Source of the DNA: Oscillospiraceae bacterium
GTDB lineage: Bacteria; Bacillota; Clostridia; Oscillospirales; Oscillospiraceae
Reading direction: 5' to 3'
Assembly: GCA_015068025.1 (NCBI GenBank)
Contig: SVLH01000004.1
Span: 1 to 64,000 of the forward strand
Length of the DNA stretch: 64,000 nt
Shown: piece by piece, positions 8,247 to 16,555 of the stretch
How the letters are laid out: each line of letters begins with the position of its first letter
How positions within the stretch are numbered: position 1 is the first letter of the stretch
Notes under the pieces: model-generated
Told to the model about the DNA's origin: nothing
The model's database searches: none
The model's input: only the letters and a program-made list of their open reading frames with translations
Translations under genes and position numbers: made by a program

Positions 8247-10379
8247 ATGAAACGTACCTTCCGTATCACAGCCCTTGCTCTTCTCGTGACTGTGCTGCTG
8301 TCCTTGAGCGCCGGCGCCGTGCACAACAAGACCACCTGGCTCACCCTGAATCAGGCCGGTACTTTCGTTGAGCCTTTCGTTGACTACGAAAGCGTTCTGG
8401 ACAAGAACGAACAGAACTATCTGTTCGCCGACTACGCCGCCGATCTGCAGACCCTGCAGGCACAGTATCCCGACCTGATGCGTCTGGAGGTCATCGGTTA
8501 TTCCGAGCTTGGCCGCCCCCTGTATGTGGTGGTCATGGGCAAGGACTCCGCCCCCAACCGCACCTTCGTCATGGCCAACACCCACGCCCGTGAGTACATC
8601 ACCGCCCAGCTGTCCGTTCTGCAGATCGAGTTCTACCTGAAGAACTATTACAACACCATCGAAGGCGAGCGCGTCTGCGACCTGATGGAGCGCTGCCAGT
8701 TCTACTTCCTGCCCATGCACAACCCCGACGGCGCACAGCTGGCCATGATCGGTCTGGACTCTCTGGACGCTCCCGAGGTCACCATCGATGCCGCCGAAAA
8801 GGCCAAGATTGAGAAGTTCCTCATCGGTCAGCTCAAGGGCATGCACAACTACTGCGAGGCCAACTATCTCTATCACGACACCGATGCGGAACTCTATTCC
8901 GAGAATCCCGACCCCGAGCGCGACGACGCTTTCCAGTACTGGAAGTCCAACATCAACGGCATCGACCTGCACAACAGCATGTATGATACCGAGATGAAGA
9001 AGATGTGGGGGGGCCTCAACCTCAACGCCTACAACAATTATCCCAATCCCGCATGGACCGACCACGTGGGCAGCAGATCCACCCCGGACGGCACGGCCCT
9101 GTCCACCGAAAACACCGCCCTGCGTGAGTATGTCAGCAAGATCCAGCCCAACATCTTCCTCTCCTATCACACCGTTCAGGGCGTGGTCATGTGGGATACC
9201 GGTTACGATCTGCTGGGCGGCGAAGACGTGCGCAAGAACGCCATGAAGATCTCCTACAAGGCCGGCGAGCTGCTGAACTATCAGACGCATGAGCAAACCC
9301 AGATCCTGATGGGCCATCCCTGCTGGTTTATGAAGGAATCTCTCCATTACATGGACAAACCCGGCTACGGCACCGTCATCGAATTCGCTGACCGCCGCTA
9401 TCTGGACAAATACACCGAGGAAATGGAAGGCTATGTCGATGCGCCTCCCTCTAAAGTCATCCAGCTGACCGAGGATGTGAAAAACGTCGACGGCGTTCAG
9501 CGTTACAGTATATGGACCACCGGCAAGTTCTTCCCCCTGTCCCTGTCCCAGTACATCATTGACAACCGCCTGATCGCTCCCGTCGGCGCTCTGGAAAGCA
9601 CCGTGCCCGACGGTACCGACATGGTTTCCATCCTCGGTACTCCCGTTTCCAAGCCCACTACCGCCAATGGGATCCAGAACTTCGGCACCTACCAGTGCAA
9701 GGTCGAGGATAAGACCTCTGTGGTCACCGGCGACCTGCAGACCGCCGGCACCGCCGTCCGTCTGATGGACGCCAACTTCGCCAAGCAGCAGGACAGCATC
9801 GCCATCAACGGCACCACCCAGGTCAACTTCACCTACATGAGCTCCATGGGCGTGGAGACCAAGGCCACCTTCACCGTGACCCCCTATCCCACCGCTCTGG
9901 CCTTCACCGACCTGACCCCCGGCGAGACCTTCTATGATGACATCCGCTGGGTCTACGCCAACGGTCTGATGAACGGCAAAACGGAAACCACCTTCGACCG
10001 CAAGTCCAACCTGACCCGTCAGCAGGTCTGGCGTGTCATGTCCCGTGCCGTCACCGGCAGCGACGTGGGCAGCATGGCTGCCGCCAAGGACTGGGCTGTG
10101 AACAACGGCATCTCCGACGGCACCCTGCCCGGCACCGACGCCACCCGTCAGGAAGTGGTGCTCATGATGTGGAAGGCCTTCGGCAAGGCTTCCGCCGACA
10201 CCTCCAAGCTGAACACCTATAACGACGCCGCCAGCGTTTCCGCCGAGGCACAGACCGCCATGGCATGGGCCATTGAGCGCGGCATCGTCTCCGGCTACGA
10301 TGACAACACCCTGCGTCCCAACGCCACCATCACCCGCGGTGCCTTCTCCGCCATCCTGCACCGCTATCTGGGCAAGTAA
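8247..10379 (+). CDS. secreted M14 carboxypeptidase with SLH domains, copy 4
   Basis: A 710-residue paralogue, closest to copy 2 in sequence. Signal peptide (1-24), M14 domain with THAREY, SYHTVQG and GTVIEFADRR, linker, three SLH repeats. All zinc ligands and the catalytic glutamate are kept. DNA around 9609-9880 is nearly the same as 4971-5240 of copy 2, so the two copies either split recently or have been homogenised. Own promoter and terminator. Likely exported and bound to the cell wall; substrate unknown. Confidence 0.9.
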   Translation: MKRTFRITALALLVTVLLSLSAGAVHNKTTWLTLNQAGTFVEPFVDYESVLDKNEQNYLFADYAADLQTLQAQYPDLMRLEVIGYSELGRPLYVVVMGKDSAPNRTFVMANTHAREYITAQLSVLQIEFYLKNYYNTIEGERVCDLMERCQFYFLPMHNPDGAQLAMIGLDSLDAPEVTIDAAEKAKIEKFLIGQLKGMHNYCEANYLYHDTDAELYSENPDPERDDAFQYWKSNINGIDLHNSMYDTEMKKMWGGLNLNAYNNYPNPAWTDHVGSRSTPDGTALSTENTALREYVSKIQPNIFLSYHTVQGVVMWDTGYDLLGGEDVRKNAMKISYKAGELLNYQTHEQTQILMGHPCWFMKESLHYMDKPGYGTVIEFADRRYLDKYTEEMEGYVDAPPSKVIQLTEDVKNVDGVQRYSIWTTGKFFPLSLSQYIIDNRLIAPVGALESTVPDGTDMVSILGTPVSKPTTANGIQNFGTYQCKVEDKTSVVTGDLQTAGTAVRLMDANFAKQQDSIAINGTTQVNFTYMSSMGVETKATFTVTPYPTALAFTDLTPGETFYDDIRWVYANGLMNGKTETTFDRKSNLTRQQVWRVMSRAVTGSDVGSMAAAKDWAVNNGISDGTLPGTDATRQEVVLMMWKAFGKASADTSKLNTYNDAASVSAEAQTAMAWAIERGIVSGYDDNTLRPNATITRGAFSAILHRYLGK

Positions 10380-10393
10380 TCCCCATACCAAAC

Positions 10394-10428
10394 AACAGGG
10401 CGTCCTCCCACGGGAGGACGCCCTGTTT
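10394..10428 (+). terminator. terminator of M14 copy 4
   Basis: AACAGGGCGTCCTCCC / GGGAGGACGCCCTGTT hairpin with a T run. The same hairpin follows copy 5. Confidence 0.88.
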
Positions 10429-10461
10429 CTCTCTGCAGCGCAGGTAAAACAAAACTGTGTC

Positions 10462-10490
10462 TTGCGCTCTCCCCCTGCATTTTGTATACT
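10462..10490 (+). promoter_or_regulatory. promoter of M14 peptidase copy 5
   Basis: TTGCGC (10462-10467), 17-bp spacer, TATACT (10485-10490). Confidence 0.7.
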
Positions 10491-10532
10491 TTTTTTGAAA
10501 ATGCCGGTAGCGCCGGCTCAAGGGGGAACGCT

Positions 10533-12671
10533 ATGAAACGCTGCATCCGCACCACAGCACTTGCCCTGATCGTGACCTTGCTGCTGTCTATGTCCGCCGG
10601 GGCCGTGCACAACAAAACCACCTGGCTCACTTTGAATCAGGCCAATACCTTTGTCGAACCCTACGTGGACTACGAAAGTGTTCTGGACAAAGACGAGCAG
10701 AACTACCTGTTTGCCGACTACGCCGCCGACCTGCAGGCCCTGCAGGCGCAGTACCCCGACCTGATGCGTCTGGAGGTCATCGGTTATTCCGAGCTGGGCC
10801 GCCCCCTGTACGTGGTGGTTATGGGCAAGGATTCCGCTCCCAACCGCACCTTCGTGATGGCAAGCACTCACGCCCGCGAATATATGACCGCCCAGCTGAC
10901 CGTGCTGCAGATCGAGTTCTATCTGAAGAACTACTACAATACCCTCGAGGGGGAACGCGTCTGCGACCTGATGGAGCGCTGCCAGTTCTACTTCCTGCCT
11001 ATGCACAACCCCGATGGTACGCAGCTGGCGATGATCGGTCTGGACTCTCTGGACGCCCAAGAGGTGACCATCGACGCTGCTGAAAAAACCAAAATCGAGA
11101 AATTTCTCGTCTCCCAGCTGAAATCGATGCACAGGGACTGCGAGGCCAACTACCTTTACCACGACACCGATGCCGAACTCTATTCCGACAATCCCGACCC
11201 CGAGCGGGACGACGCTTTCCAATACTGGAAGTCCAACATCCGCGGCATCGATTTGAGCAACAGTATGTACGATACCGAGATGAGAAAGCTCTGGATGAGT
11301 GACAATCTGAAGCTCAGCGGCCACAAGAATTATCCCAACCCCGCCTGGCAGGGACATCTGGGCAGCACGTCCACTATGGACGGCATTGCCCTGTCCAGAG
11401 AAAACACCGCACTGTGCGAGTATATTTCCAAGATTCAGCCCAATATCTTTCTCTCCTACCACTCGATGCAGGGCGTTGTCCAGTGGGACTACGGTTATGA
11501 TAAGCTGGGCGGCGACGCCGTTCGCCAAAATGCGATGAAGATTTCCTACAAGGCCGGCGAACTGCTGAACTATCCGATCAAAGAGGATACCCAGATCCTG
11601 ATGGGCCATCAGAGCTGGTTTATGAAGGAGTCCCTGAACTATATGGAATCCCCCGGCTACGGTGTTATCATTGAGTGGGGCAACCGCCGCTATCTGGACA
11701 AGGTGGGTGACCACGGTGCCGACTACATTGACGCCCCTCCCACCCAGATCGGCCAGCTGACCGAGGATGTGGTGACCACCAGCGGTACCCAGCGCTACAG
11801 CCTGTGGACCACCGGCAAGTTCTTCCCCCTGTCTCTGACCCAGTACATCGTTGACAACCGCCTCATCGCTCCCGTGGAGCCTCTGAGCACCACCGTCGCC
11901 GACGGCACCGATTTGGTCTCCATCCTCGGCACCAAAGTTTCCGCTCCTACTACCGCCAACGGCATCCAGAACTTCGGCACCTACCAGTGCAAGGCGGAGG
12001 GCAAGACCTCCGTGGTCACCGGCGACATCCTGACCTCCGGCACCGCCGTCCGTCTGATGGACGCCAACTTCGCCAAGCAGCAGGACAGCATCGCCATCAA
12101 CGGCACCACCCAGGTCAACTTCACCTACACGAGCTCCATGGGTGTGGAGACCAAGGCCACCTTCACCGTGACTCCCTATCCCACCTCCCTGTCCTTCACC
12201 GACCTGACTCCCGGCGAGACCTTCTATGACGACATCCGCTGGGTCTACGCCAACGGTCTGATGAACGGCAAAACGGAAACCACCTTCGACCGCAAGTCCA
12301 ACCTGACCCGTCAGCAGGTCTGGCGCGTGATGTCCCGTGCCGTTACCGGCAGCGACGTGGGCAGCATGGCTGCTGCCAAGGACTGGGCCATCGCAAACGG
12401 CATTGCCGACGGCACTCTGCCCGGCACCGACGCCACCCGTCAGGAAGTGGTGCTCATGATGTGGAAGGCTTTCGGCAAGGCTTCCGCCGACACCTCCAAG
12501 CTGAACACCTACAAGGACGCCGCTTCCGTCTCCGCCGAGGCACAAACCGCCATGGCATGGGCCATCGAGCGCGGCATCGTCTCCGGTTACGATGACAATA
12601 CCCTGCGTCCCAACGCCACCATCACCCGCGGTGCTTTCTCCGCCATTTTGCACCGCTATCTGGGCAAGTAA
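10533..12671 (+). CDS. secreted M14 carboxypeptidase with SLH domains, copy 5
   Basis: A 712-residue paralogue: signal peptide ending SMSAGA, M14 domain, linker, three SLH repeats. Zinc ligands (THAREY, SYHSMQG) and the catalytic glutamate (GVIIEWGNRR) are present. It is the odd copy in the active-site region: the shared motif G-I/V-D-L-H-N reads GIDLSN here, with serine for histidine, and the glutamate is followed by Trp-Gly instead of Phe/Leu-Ala. This suggests changed specificity or reduced activity (inference). GGGGGA precedes the ATG. Own promoter and terminator. Confidence 0.9.
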   Translation: MKRCIRTTALALIVTLLLSMSAGAVHNKTTWLTLNQANTFVEPYVDYESVLDKDEQNYLFADYAADLQALQAQYPDLMRLEVIGYSELGRPLYVVVMGKDSAPNRTFVMASTHAREYMTAQLTVLQIEFYLKNYYNTLEGERVCDLMERCQFYFLPMHNPDGTQLAMIGLDSLDAQEVTIDAAEKTKIEKFLVSQLKSMHRDCEANYLYHDTDAELYSDNPDPERDDAFQYWKSNIRGIDLSNSMYDTEMRKLWMSDNLKLSGHKNYPNPAWQGHLGSTSTMDGIALSRENTALCEYISKIQPNIFLSYHSMQGVVQWDYGYDKLGGDAVRQNAMKISYKAGELLNYPIKEDTQILMGHQSWFMKESLNYMESPGYGVIIEWGNRRYLDKVGDHGADYIDAPPTQIGQLTEDVVTTSGTQRYSLWTTGKFFPLSLTQYIVDNRLIAPVEPLSTTVADGTDLVSILGTKVSAPTTANGIQNFGTYQCKAEGKTSVVTGDILTSGTAVRLMDANFAKQQDSIAINGTTQVNFTYTSSMGVETKATFTVTPYPTSLSFTDLTPGETFYDDIRWVYANGLMNGKTETTFDRKSNLTRQQVWRVMSRAVTGSDVGSMAAAKDWAIANGIADGTLPGTDATRQEVVLMMWKAFGKASADTSKLNTYKDAASVSAEAQTAMAWAIERGIVSGYDDNTLRPNATITRGAFSAILHRYLGK

Positions 12672-12685
12672 CCCCCATACCAAAC

Positions 12686-12720
12686 AACAGGGCGTCCTCC
12701 CACGGGAGGACGCCCTGTTT
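12686..12720 (+). terminator. terminator of M14 copy 5
   Basis: Same AACAGGGCGTCCTCCC hairpin as after copy 4, with a T tail. Confidence 0.88.
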
Positions 12721-12786
12721 ATGTGGTTCTTTTCCGTTCTGCGGTCAAAATCTTCCACAGCGCAGGCAAATTCTGCAAAAAGCTTC

Positions 12787-12815
12787 TTGCAGTATCCCGT
12801 TGCTTTTTGTATACT
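12787..12815 (+). promoter_or_regulatory. promoter of M14 peptidase copy 6
   Basis: TTGCAG (12787-12792), 17-bp spacer, TATACT (12810-12815), 49 bp before the start codon. Confidence 0.65.
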
Positions 12816-12864
12816 ATTTAATGGTATCCCCCGCAAACCAAACCTTTTAGTAAGGAGAATCCAT

Positions 12865-14916
12865 ATGAAAAAACTTTTCCGCGTGATTCCCTGCGTGCTG
12901 CTCCTGGCCATGCTGCTGTCTTTCTCTGCCGGCGCGGTGCATGACACCATGACCTGGGACTCCCTGAACGATGCCAGCACCTTCGAGGAGCCCTATGTCG
13001 ATTACGAAAGCGTGTTCGACAAGACCCAGGATCTGTACCTGTTCAGCGAGTACGAGGCAGACCTCCTTTCTCTGCAGGAGCAGTATCCCGACCTGATGCG
13101 CCTGGAAGTCGCAGGCTATTCCGAGCTGGGTCGTCCCATCTATGTGGTGGTCATGGGCAAGGATACCGCCCCCAACCGCATGCTGGTCATGGCAACCACC
13201 CACGCCCGTGAATACACCGGCACCCAGCTTTCCGTGCTGCAGATCGAGTTCTATCTCAAGAACTACTACAACACCATCAACGGCGAGCGCGTCTGCGACC
13301 TGATGGAGCGCTGCCAGTTCTACTTCATGCCTCTGCACAACCCCGACGGCGCCATGCTCACCATGATTGGTCTGGACTCTCTGGACTCTCCCGAGGTCAC
13401 CGCCGACGACGCCACCAAGGCCGAGATCGAGGCCTTCCTCCTTACCCAGTTGGAACCCATGCACGAGTTCTGCGAGAACAACAATCTCTACCATGACACC
13501 GACGACGTGCCTTTCTCCGCCAATCCTGATCCCGAGCGTGACGACGCCTTCCAGTACTGGAAGACCAACATCCGCGGCGTTGACCTGCACAACAACATGT
13601 ACACCGACTGGATGATGACCCAGTGGAAGCGCAGCACCTGGTTCAACCAAAACCTGGAGAAGAACTTCACCGCTCCCAGCTGGCAGGACTTCACCGGTCT
13701 CGACGAGGATGACGGCATCGAAGCCGCCGCCGAAAACCGCGTTCTGCGTGATTACGTGAACAAGGTCAAGCCCAACCTGCTGATCTCCTACCACACCGCC
13801 AGCAACATTATCCAGTGGAACTTCGGCTATGACAAGCTCCCCAGCGGCAGAGATCTGCGCACCACGGGCTTTAAGATCTCCAGCAAGGCCGGCGAACTGC
13901 TGAATTTCGACATGGATAAGACCCAGTATCTGCTGATCGGTCACGCCGGCTGGTTTATGAAGAACTCCACCGAATACATGGATAAGGCCGGCTACGGCGT
14001 TATCATCGAACTGGCCAACCGCCGCTATCTGGACGGCGTGCCCGGCTACGGCATCGGCTATATGGATGCCCCTCCCATCAAGACCATTCAGGTCACCGAC
14101 GATGTGACCACCAGCAGCGGCACCGCACGTCCCAGCCTGTGGACCACCGGCAAGTTCTTCCCCCTGTCTCTCTCCCAGTACATAATGGATAACCAGATGG
14201 TCACCGCAGTCGGTCCTCTGTCTGGCGATCTGCCCGAGGGCACGGAGATCGCCTCCATCCTGGGCACCGCTGCCGCCGCTCCCGCCGATGCTGACGCAGA
14301 AGTGAAGGACTTCGGCATCTACGCGTCCCCCCGCAAGGATAAGACCACCGTCATTCCCGGCGACATTCTGACCGTGGGCAAGACCCCCGCCCTGTATGAC
14401 GCCACCTTCACCGAGCAGCTGGAGAGCGTGGAGATCGACGGCATGACCCCCGTCTCTTTCATCTATGAAAACGCTGCCGGCAAGGAAATCCGCGGCATCT
14501 TTACCGCCGCTCCCTTCCTGCCCATCAGCACTGTCGCAGGCTTCGACGTGCAGTATGATGCCGCCAAGTCCGCTCTGCTGCGCAACACCGCCGGCGGTGC
14601 CATCGCCCTCCCCGCATATCAGGAAACGATGACCGCTGCCGACTTCACCGCCAAGGAAGGCTACACCGTCGCCCTCTACACCGACAGCAGCTTTGCTTCT
14701 GCTGCCGACAGCGTGGCTCTGGCCGAGGGGCAGAACACCGTTTATGTGGCAGTCACCGATTCTGCTTCCGGCGAAACTGCCCAGTACACGGTGGAACTCG
14801 TCAACCCCGAGGCTCCTGTCAATGTGATGATGATCGCCCTGATCGCCGTGGCCGTTCTGGCTGTGGCCGGTATTGCTGTGGTGTTCCTGAAGAAGAGCAA
14901 GAAGAAGGCCGCCTGA
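12865..14916 (+). CDS. secreted, membrane-anchored M14 carboxypeptidase, copy 6
   Basis: A 683-residue paralogue with signal peptide (1-25) and M14 domain (zinc ligands in THAREY and SYHTASN, glutamate in GVIIELANRR). Its catalytic half is closer to copy 1 than to copies 2-5. The C-terminus differs completely from copies 2-5: no SLH repeats, but two beta-rich segments, a final transmembrane helix (about 652-674, MMIALIAVAVLAVAGIAVVF) and a Lys-rich stop-transfer tail (KKSKKKAA). It should be tethered to the membrane outer face, while copies 2-5 sit on the wall. AAGGAG precedes the start. Own promoter and terminator. Confidence 0.9.
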   Translation: MKKLFRVIPCVLLLAMLLSFSAGAVHDTMTWDSLNDASTFEEPYVDYESVFDKTQDLYLFSEYEADLLSLQEQYPDLMRLEVAGYSELGRPIYVVVMGKDTAPNRMLVMATTHAREYTGTQLSVLQIEFYLKNYYNTINGERVCDLMERCQFYFMPLHNPDGAMLTMIGLDSLDSPEVTADDATKAEIEAFLLTQLEPMHEFCENNNLYHDTDDVPFSANPDPERDDAFQYWKTNIRGVDLHNNMYTDWMMTQWKRSTWFNQNLEKNFTAPSWQDFTGLDEDDGIEAAAENRVLRDYVNKVKPNLLISYHTASNIIQWNFGYDKLPSGRDLRTTGFKISSKAGELLNFDMDKTQYLLIGHAGWFMKNSTEYMDKAGYGVIIELANRRYLDGVPGYGIGYMDAPPIKTIQVTDDVTTSSGTARPSLWTTGKFFPLSLSQYIMDNQMVTAVGPLSGDLPEGTEIASILGTAAAAPADADAEVKDFGIYASPRKDKTTVIPGDILTVGKTPALYDATFTEQLESVEIDGMTPVSFIYENAAGKEIRGIFTAAPFLPISTVAGFDVQYDAAKSALLRNTAGGAIALPAYQETMTAADFTAKEGYTVALYTDSSFASAADSVALAEGQNTVYVAVTDSASGETAQYTVELVNPEAPVNVMMIALIAVAVLAVAGIAVVFLKKSKKKAA

Positions 14917-14947
14917 TCGTGAACGCCCAGCGCATACTCTGATACAA

Positions 14948-14979
14948 AACCCCCTGACGCAATGCGTCAGGGGGTTTTT
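14948..14979. terminator. bidirectional terminator, M14 copy 6 / radical SAM gene
   Basis: AACCCCCTGACGC / GCGTCAGGGGGTT stem with a 3-nt loop between two converging genes; T runs on both strands. Confidence 0.85.
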
Positions 14980-14994
14980 GCGGTGATACCGCAC

Positions 14995-15867
14995 TTATAG
15001 GCCGCTCAAATCGAACGCAGGCGTGTATTCCGCTTCGGCGGAAGTGTGTTCCTGGGTAAATCCGTCTGCAATACCGCAATTTTCCATGTACTGCGCCGCA
15101 GCGCGGTATTCCGCTCTGGTAACACGGCGCGCCAGTTTGCCCTCCGCACCCGGCTGGGGCGTATACTGGCTCATCAGCGAGAACAGCACATCGCCGCTTC
15201 GGAAGTTCTCCGCCACCCAATCGATGACACGCCTCGTATTCTCCAGTTCTCCCGGCAGCAGCAGATGCCGGATCAGCACACCCTGCTTCAAAAGACCTTT
15301 TTCCATGCGGTACGGCCCGGTCTGACGGAACATCTCCAAGATGGCCTCACTCGCCCGGTCAAAATAATCCTCTGCCGCCGAATACCGTTTGGCAGGTTCG
15401 GGCAGGGCGTATTTCAGGTCCGGCAGGTAAACCTGCACCTTCCCCTCCAACGTCCGCAGGGTCTCGACTTTCTCGTAGCCGCCGCAGTTCCACACCACCG
15501 GCACGCCCCAATCCTCATCGCCCAGCGCTTCCAGGATCACCGGGGTGAAATGGGTGGGTGTCACCAGATCCAGACAGGCAGCGCCCTGTGCGATCAGTTC
15601 CCGGAACGTCTCACGCAGCCGTTCCGCCGTGATGCCCTTTCCCACACCACCCCGGGAGATGGCGCTGTTCTGGCAAAAGCTGCAGCGCAGGTTGCAGCCG
15701 GAGAAAAACACACAGCCCGCGCCGTGTTCTCCCACCAGGCAGGGTTCTTCCCATAAATGAAGCATGGCTTTTGCCGCCACGGGCACGGAGGGCTGGCCGC
15801 AGAAGCCGCCCGCTTTATCTTCCGTTCGTTCCGCTCTGCAATCACGGGGGCACAGATGACAGATCAT
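14995..15867 (-). CDS. PflX-like radical SAM protein (COG1313 type)
   Basis: A 290-residue radical SAM protein resembling the PflX / pyruvate-formate-lyase-activase-like group (COG1313). The cluster motif is C-x3-C-x2-C (CNLRCSFCQN). The N-terminus has four further cysteines (MICHLCPRDC ... GGFCGQ), a rubredoxin-like or extra Fe-S site typical of this group. The middle has THFTP and VVWNCGGYE. The substrate is not known for the family. It is the last gene of the mutY operon, and its ATG overlaps the preceding stop (ATGA), so translation is probably coupled. Confidence 0.82.
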   Translation of the reverse strand: MICHLCPRDCRAERTEDKAGGFCGQPSVPVAAKAMLHLWEEPCLVGEHGAGCVFFSGCNLRCSFCQNSAISRGGVGKGITAERLRETFRELIAQGAACLDLVTPTHFTPVILEALGDEDWGVPVVWNCGGYEKVETLRTLEGKVQVYLPDLKYALPEPAKRYSAAEDYFDRASEAILEMFRQTGPYRMEKGLLKQGVLIRHLLLPGELENTRRVIDWVAENFRSGDVLFSLMSQYTPQPGAEGKLARRVTRAEYRAAAQYMENCGIADGFTQEHTSAEAEYTPAFDLSGL

Positions 15868-16328
15868 TTTTCTTTCGCTTCCTCCTGCTCTTCCGGCAAG
15901 ACCGGCCGCCCGCTTTCCCATGCGTAATTCATACTCCCCGCCGTATCCGGCACATCCGCCACCAGTTTGCGGCAGGTCAGGCATACATGGCAGGTTCGAT
16001 AGGCCGCAGTCCAAAAACCGCCCTCGTCACTGATGAGCCACGCTTCGTCCAAAGCGCTCAAAAAGCCGGGCTTCATTTCCGACCAGTAGACTCGGTCGCG
16101 GCCGCCCTTCAAGTAGCCCTTTTTCATCGTTTCCCCGCAGTAAGGACACGGAACAGGGACATCTTCCTCCTCCGGGGTCTCTTTCTTTTTGAACAGGTCG
16201 GCAAGGAAGCTCTTTTCCTCCTCCTTTTCTTCCGGTTCAGAGAGATTTTCAAAAACAGGCTTCTCCTTCCGCCGTTTCTTCTCCGGGTCGATATCCCACG
16301 GATCTTCGCTCTTTTTCCAGAAGGCCAT
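15864..16328 (-). CDS. zinc-ribbon protein of unknown function
   Basis: A 154-residue soluble protein. The N-terminal 65 residues are highly charged (Lys/Glu-rich, likely disordered). A zinc-ribbon-like part follows: CPYCGETMKKGYL..., then CHVCLTC about 55 residues later. The sequence CPYCG-x3-KGY...W resembles small zinc-ribbon domains of unknown function (DUF6487-like), a tentative match. An alternative ATG at 16334 overlaps the upstream stop, but AGGAGG sits 7 nt before 16328, so I chose 16328. Confidence 0.65.
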   Translation of the reverse strand: MAFWKKSEDPWDIDPEKKRRKEKPVFENLSEPEEKEEEKSFLADLFKKKETPEEEDVPVPCPYCGETMKKGYLKGGRDRVYWSEMKPGFLSALDEAWLISDEGGFWTAAYRTCHVCLTCRKLVADVPDTAGSMNYAWESGRPVLPEEQEEAKEK

Positions 16329-16330
16329 TC

Positions 16331-16555
16331 TCATCCCTCCTCGTCCGTTGTTTCGTCCACTTCCTCGTAGTCCACGGTGTAAACGGGCCCGTCAAAGGTC
16401 GGCTTCTTTTCCTTCGGATGCGCCGTGACGGAAACCTTTCCTCTGCGGCGCAGCAGCAACCAAACCAGCAGAGCCAGCAGCACCGGCCACGCCACACGAA
16501 GAAGCAAAAACAGGATACGAAACAGTTTCAACGGCAGTCCAACCAGCAAACTCAT
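16331..16555 (-). CDS. small single-pass membrane protein
   Basis: 74 residues with one long hydrophobic helix (about 4-36, Leu-rich, ending LLRRRGK) and an acidic C-terminal tail (VDYEEVDETTDEEG). No recognisable family. It overlaps mutY upstream by ATGA and abuts the zinc-ribbon gene downstream, so it belongs to the same operon. Its function is unknown. Confidence 0.65.
   Translation of the reverse strand: MSLLVGLPLKLFRILFLLLRVAWPVLLALLVWLLLRRRGKVSVTAHPKEKKPTFDGPVYTVDYEEVDETTDEEG

Noticed and set aside
2159-14916. Prophage or transposon cargo
   Set aside because: No integrase, transposase, phage structural gene or flanking repeats; the array fits local tandem duplication.
3594-14994. Long antisense reading frames (700-820 residues) on the minus strand across the M14 genes
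   Set aside because: They are mirror effects of the strong codon bias in GC-rich genes; they lack ribosome sites and show His/Gly/Val-rich composition with no domain.
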